NCBI GenBank assembly: GCA_036557785.1
Contig: DATBGZ010000038.1
Span: forward strand, 124,001-188,000
DNA from: DATBGZ01 sp036557785
Lineage (GTDB): Bacteria; Actinomycetota; Actinomycetes; Mycobacteriales; Micromonosporaceae
Direction of reading: 5' to 3'
DNA length: 64,000 nucleotides
Shown: piece by piece, positions 61,074 to 64,000 of the stretch
How the letters are laid out: every line of letters begins with the position of its first letter
How positions within the stretch are numbered: position 1 is the stretch's first letter
Position numbers and translations under genes: made by a program
Notes under the pieces: model-generated
Databases searched by the model: none
The model's input: the letters and a program-made list of their open reading frames with translations, nothing else
Told to the model about the DNA's origin: nothing

Positions 61074-62237
61074 ATGCTCGACGATGAGGCGTACGACGAC
61101 CTGGACGCTCGACTGGCGCCGGTCGACGCCCGGCTGACGCAGCGCTACCCGGGTCTGCCGCATGCCCGCCAGCCGGTGCACACGCTCTACGTGCCGGCGG
61201 ATCTGTTCGGGCGCGGGGTGTTGCGCGAGTACAGCCGGGTCGTGCTCTCCCTGGTCCGCGACCACGGACCGCTGCCGTTCTCGGACGAGGTCAACGCCCG
61301 GGTGCTGGCCAAGCTCGCGGCCGAGCCCGTGGAGGATCTGCGCATCGACTTCGAAGACGGGTACGGTGTGCGCTCCGACGACGAGGAGGACGGCCACGCC
61401 CGGGCGACCGCGACCGCGGTGGCGAATGGGGAGCGGCCGGCCTTCGTGGGGCTGCGGTGCAAGTCCTTGGAGGCGCCGACCCGACGACGCGCCACGCGTA
61501 CCCTCGACGTCTTTCTCGACGCGCTCGGGCCGCCACCGCCGGGGTTCGTGATCACCCTGCCGAAGGTGAGCGATCCGGCCCAGGTCGAGGCGATGGTGGT
61601 CCTCTGTGGACGGTTGGAGAAGGGGTACGGCCTGGCGCATGCCTCGCTGCGGTTCGAGGTGCAGATCGAGACCCCGCCGGCGATCCTGGGCGCCGACGGG
61701 ACCGCGACCGTGGCCCGGCTCATCACGGCGGCCCAGGGGCGCTGCATCGGCCTGCACTATGGCACGTACGACTACAGCGCCTCGGTGGGGATCGCCGCTC
61801 AGTACCAGAGCCTCGAGCATCCCGCGGCCGACCACGCGAAGGCCGTGATGCAGGTCGCCGCCGCCGGCACCGGGGTCCGCGTCTGCGATGGCTCGACCAA
61901 TGTCATCCCGGTCGGATCCACATCGGACGTCCAGGCCGCGTGGGACCTGCACGCCCGGCTCGTCCGGCGGTCGCTGGAGCGCGGCTTCTATCAGGGCTGG
62001 GACCTGAACCCGGCCCAGTTGCCCAGCCGGTACGGCGCGACCTACACGTTCTTCCGCGAGGGGGCACGGGGCGCCAGTGAACGACTGGGGCTCTACCTGT
62101 CGCGGCGCAGCGCGGGGATCCTCGACGAGCCAGCGACCGCCCGGGCCATGGCCGGTTTCCTGCTGCGCGGCCTGGACTGCGGGGCACTCGACGCCGACGA
62201 GGTCCACTTCGACCGGTCCACGTTGGAGGGATTGTGA
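61074..62237 (+). CDS. DUF6986, CitE-like (HpcH/HpaI aldolase-fold) protein of the urate cluster
   Basis: 387 aa. 'VEDLRIDFEDGYGVRSDDEED' and 'LRFEVQIETPPAILG' carry the Glu and Asp residues that bind Mg2+ in CitE/malyl-CoA-lyase TIM barrels. 'GFVITLPKVSDPAQVEAMV', 'CIGLHYGTYDYSASVGIAAQYQ' and 'GFYQGWDLNPAQLPSRYGA' resemble the same fold. Homologous genes occur in actinobacterial urate/allantoin loci, but no reaction is established to my knowledge. It is co-transcribed: 3 bp after urate oxidase and overlapping allantoinase by 4 nt. It may handle glyoxylate or another late product (inference). Confidence 0.8.
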   Translation: MLDDEAYDDLDARLAPVDARLTQRYPGLPHARQPVHTLYVPADLFGRGVLREYSRVVLSLVRDHGPLPFSDEVNARVLAKLAAEPVEDLRIDFEDGYGVRSDDEEDGHARATATAVANGERPAFVGLRCKSLEAPTRRRATRTLDVFLDALGPPPPGFVITLPKVSDPAQVEAMVVLCGRLEKGYGLAHASLRFEVQIETPPAILGADGTATVARLITAAQGRCIGLHYGTYDYSASVGIAAQYQSLEHPAADHAKAVMQVAAAGTGVRVCDGSTNVIPVGSTSDVQAAWDLHARLVRRSLERGFYQGWDLNPAQLPSRYGATYTFFREGARGASERLGLYLSRRSAGILDEPATARAMAGFLLRGLDCGALDADEVHFDRSTLEGL

Positions 62238-63541
62238 TCCTCCGGTCGCTGCGCGTGATGCTGCCCGATGGTGAGCGACCGGCTTCGGTCCACGTCGAGG
62301 ACGGGCGGATCGTGGCGATCGGTCCCTACGATGCCGGGTTAGCGCCCGAAGGACAGCACGCCGATGGCGAGGATCTCGGGGACCTGGTCCTCATGCCGGG
62401 GCTTGTCGACACCCACGTGCACGTCAACGAGCCGGGTCGCACCGAGTGGGAAGGCTTCCAGACCGCCACCCGGGCAGCGGCCGCCGGTGGCATAACGACG
62501 GTTGTCGACATGCCGCTGAACTCGATCCCGCCCACCGTCTCCGTCGCGGCGCTGGCGGTGAAGCGGGCGGCCGCGGCGGGACAGTGCCATGTGGACGTCG
62601 GCTTCTGGGGTGGCGCAGTGCCGGGCAACGCGGACGACCTGCGCCCGCTGCACGAGGCCGGCGTCTTCGGTTTCAAGTGCTTCCTCGTCGACTCGGGGGT
62701 TCCCGAGTTCCCACCGCTGAGCGCGGCCGAGCTCGACGCCGCGTTCTCCACAGTGGACGCGTTGTTCCTGGTGCACGCCGAGGACCCGACGATCGTGCGC
62801 CCGGCGCCGCCGTCACGTCGCTATCGCGACTTCCTGAACTCCCGGCCGCCGCAGGCCGAGGTCGCCGCGGTACGGACGGTGCTGGCGGCCGCGAGCCGGA
62901 CGGGAGCCCGGGTGCACCTCCTGCATCTGTCGGCGGCGCAGGTGCTGCCGCTGCTCGCCGAGGCGAAGGACGAGGGCGTCCGGGTCACGGCCGAGACGTG
63001 TCCGCACTACCTGACGCTCTCGGCGGAGGGCGTGCCCGATGCCGGCGTGGCCTACAAGTGCTGCCCGCCGATCCGGGACGCGGCGAACCGCAACGAGCTG
63101 TGGGATGCGCTCGCCGCGGGCGTCCTCGACTGCGTTGTCTCCGACCACTCTCCCTGTACCGCCGACCTCAAGCAGACCGACATCGGGGATTTCGCCGCGG
63201 CCTGGGGCGGGATCGCGTCGGTCCAGCTCGGCCTTTCGCTCCTCTGGACGGAGGCTGAGGCCCGAGGAGTCGACCTCGAGGACGTGGTGCGCTGGATGTC
63301 GCGGCACCCCGCCGACCTCGCCGGGCTGGTCCACAAGGGACGGATCGAGGTCGGGGCCGACGCCGACCTGGTCGCCTTCGACCCCACCGCCACGTGGGTG
63401 GTCGACGGGCGCATGCTGCATCACCGCAACCCGATCACGCCCTACGTGGGACGCACCCTTCGGGGCATGGTGCGGGCCACCTGGCTGCGCGGGGTTCTGG
63501 TCGACGGCAGCACGCCGCGGGGCCGGTTGCTGATCCGATGA
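62234..63541 (+). CDS. allB: Allantoinase
   Basis: 435 aa, GTG start overlapping the previous stop (GTGA). Amidohydrolase metal ligands are all visible: 'LVDTHVHVNEPGR' (HxH), 'GFKCFL' (Lys to be carbamylated, about residue 148), 'FLVHAED' and 'HLLHLS' (two His), and 'VVSDHSPC' (Asp). 'AAAGGITTVVDMPLNSIPPT' is typical of allantoinase as opposed to dihydroorotase. It hydrolyses allantoin to allantoate using two metal ions. Confidence 0.95.
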   Translation: MILRSLRVMLPDGERPASVHVEDGRIVAIGPYDAGLAPEGQHADGEDLGDLVLMPGLVDTHVHVNEPGRTEWEGFQTATRAAAAGGITTVVDMPLNSIPPTVSVAALAVKRAAAAGQCHVDVGFWGGAVPGNADDLRPLHEAGVFGFKCFLVDSGVPEFPPLSAAELDAAFSTVDALFLVHAEDPTIVRPAPPSRRYRDFLNSRPPQAEVAAVRTVLAAASRTGARVHLLHLSAAQVLPLLAEAKDEGVRVTAETCPHYLTLSAEGVPDAGVAYKCCPPIRDAANRNELWDALAAGVLDCVVSDHSPCTADLKQTDIGDFAAAWGGIASVQLGLSLLWTEAEARGVDLEDVVRWMSRHPADLAGLVHKGRIEVGADADLVAFDPTATWVVDGRMLHHRNPITPYVGRTLRGMVRATWLRGVLVDGSTPRGRLLIR

Positions 63542-64000
63542 CGTCCTTTGTGGAGTTCCCGGACCTCGCCTCCCGACTGCTGGGCGGCGGTGTGGTCGCC
63601 TGCAACGACGAGTTCTTCGCCCCCGCGGACAGCCTGGTCGAGCCGGCCGCGCCGGTGTTCACGCCCCGGACCTTCGGGTCGAAGGGCCAGGTCTACGACG
63701 GATGGGAGACCCGACGGCGGCGCGAACCGGGCCATGACTGGGCGATCGTCCGGTTGGGCGTGCCCGGGATCGTCGCGGGCGTGGTGGTGGACACGTCCTT
63801 CTTCGTCGGCAACTATCCACCGTACGCCTCGATCGACGCCACCTCCGTCGAGGGCTACCCCTCACCGGCGGAGCTGGTCGAGGCCACCTGGCACGAGCTG
63901 CTCCCGCGCTCGCCACTGCGCGGCGATGCCGCCAACCCGTTCCCCGTGGCCGGCCCGGCGCGTTCGGGCTCGGCCCCGGTCACCCACGTCCGGCTCAACA
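63538..64000 (+). CDS. alc: Allantoicase, 5' part (runs off the window)
   Basis: About 154 residues visible; the gene continues past the window end. Starts with ATGA overlap with allantoinase. Signature: 'LLGGGVVACNDEFFAPADSLV', 'GQVYDGWETRRRREPGHDWAIVRLGVPG' and 'VVVDTSFFVGNYPPYASID'. These are the first allantoicase jelly-roll domain. It splits allantoate into ureidoglycolate and urea, the next step after AllB. Confidence 0.95.
   Translation, partial: MTSFVEFPDLASRLLGGGVVACNDEFFAPADSLVEPAAPVFTPRTFGSKGQVYDGWETRRRREPGHDWAIVRLGVPGIVAGVVVDTSFFVGNYPPYASIDATSVEGYPSPAELVEATWHELLPRSPLRGDAANPFPVAGPARSGSAPVTHVRLN

Noticed and set aside
60186..62207. 673-codon minus-strand frame opposite the urate operon
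   Set aside because: Shadow of urate oxidase and DUF6986 coding sequence.

Overview
The window is high-GC actinobacterial chromosome. The evidence is the very GC-rich third codon positions, frequent GTG starts, 4-nt ATGA/GTGA gene overlaps, AfsR/LAL-type giant regulators, a CU044_5270-family protein beside an ECF sigma factor, and 'gcgagcggagcgag'-style intergenic hairpins. A Micromonosporaceae-like actinomycete is my best guess. Nothing here fixes genus or species.

Layout. (1) 0-8.25 kb is ordinary chromosome: a membrane hydrolase, a GHL10-type glycosidase, a truncated globin-ankyrin fusion, a methyltransferase, a Nudix hydrolase, a small exported protein and a MmcQ/YjbR protein. (2) 8.5-29 kb looks like an accessory/defence island. 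It starts with a three-gene cassette (IMPase-like phosphatase, membrane-anchored protein of unknown function, GHMP kinase). Next come a one-spacer type I-E-like CRISPR remnant without cas genes, a TIR protein with a degenerate Nudix-like C-terminus, and a membrane WD40 protein with a Cys-rich module. Two decayed genes follow (a ribbon-helix-helix protein and an Rpn/PD-(D/E)XK nuclease), then an AAA ATPase-nuclease, a stand-alone HSDR_N-type nuclease and a complete type I restriction-modification operon. That operon is led by an HTH protein fused to a methylase whose catalytic motifs are lost. Two lipoprotein genes run divergently from it across a region with strong palindromes. (3) 29-38.5 kb holds a VWA protein, an AbiEi/DUF559-like gene bracketed by two related hairpins, a DrrAB-type ABC exporter, tandem repeats with large hairpins, an M24 peptidase, a Nudix hydrolase and a LAL-type LuxR regulator. 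(4) 38.5-54.6 kb contains a BTAD/AfsR regulator, a PIG-V-like mannosyltransferase, a PLP decarboxylase, an MFS transporter, a HIT-protein remnant, a metallophosphoesterase, two sigma-factor genes (one paired with a CU044_5270 protein), a lipoprotein, a methyltransferase, a DUF4032 protein and citrate synthase. (5) 54.7-59.2 kb has an alpha/beta hydrolase-TetR pair with a visible operator, a deacetylase, a glycosyltransferase and a DMT transporter. (6) 59.3 kb to the end is a urate/allantoin catabolism operon: uraD, uraH, urate oxidase, a DUF6986 CitE-like protein, allantoinase and the start of allantoicase.

How the genes work together. The last operon converts urate through 5-hydroxyisourate and OHCU to allantoin, then allantoate and (with the gene cut by the window edge) ureidoglycolate and urea. 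The DUF6986 protein is the unexplained member. The type I genes would form a standard HsdRMS machine; the fused HTH/pseudo-methylase and two palindromes upstream suggest self-regulation. The best candidates for undescribed biology are the phosphatase/membrane/GHMP-kinase cassette, the TIR-Nudix-like fusion, the HTH-pseudo-methylase that opens the type I operon, and the globin-ankyrin fusion. No rRNA or tRNA gene, insertion sequence or origin was recognised. All family calls come from reading motifs, not from database searches.
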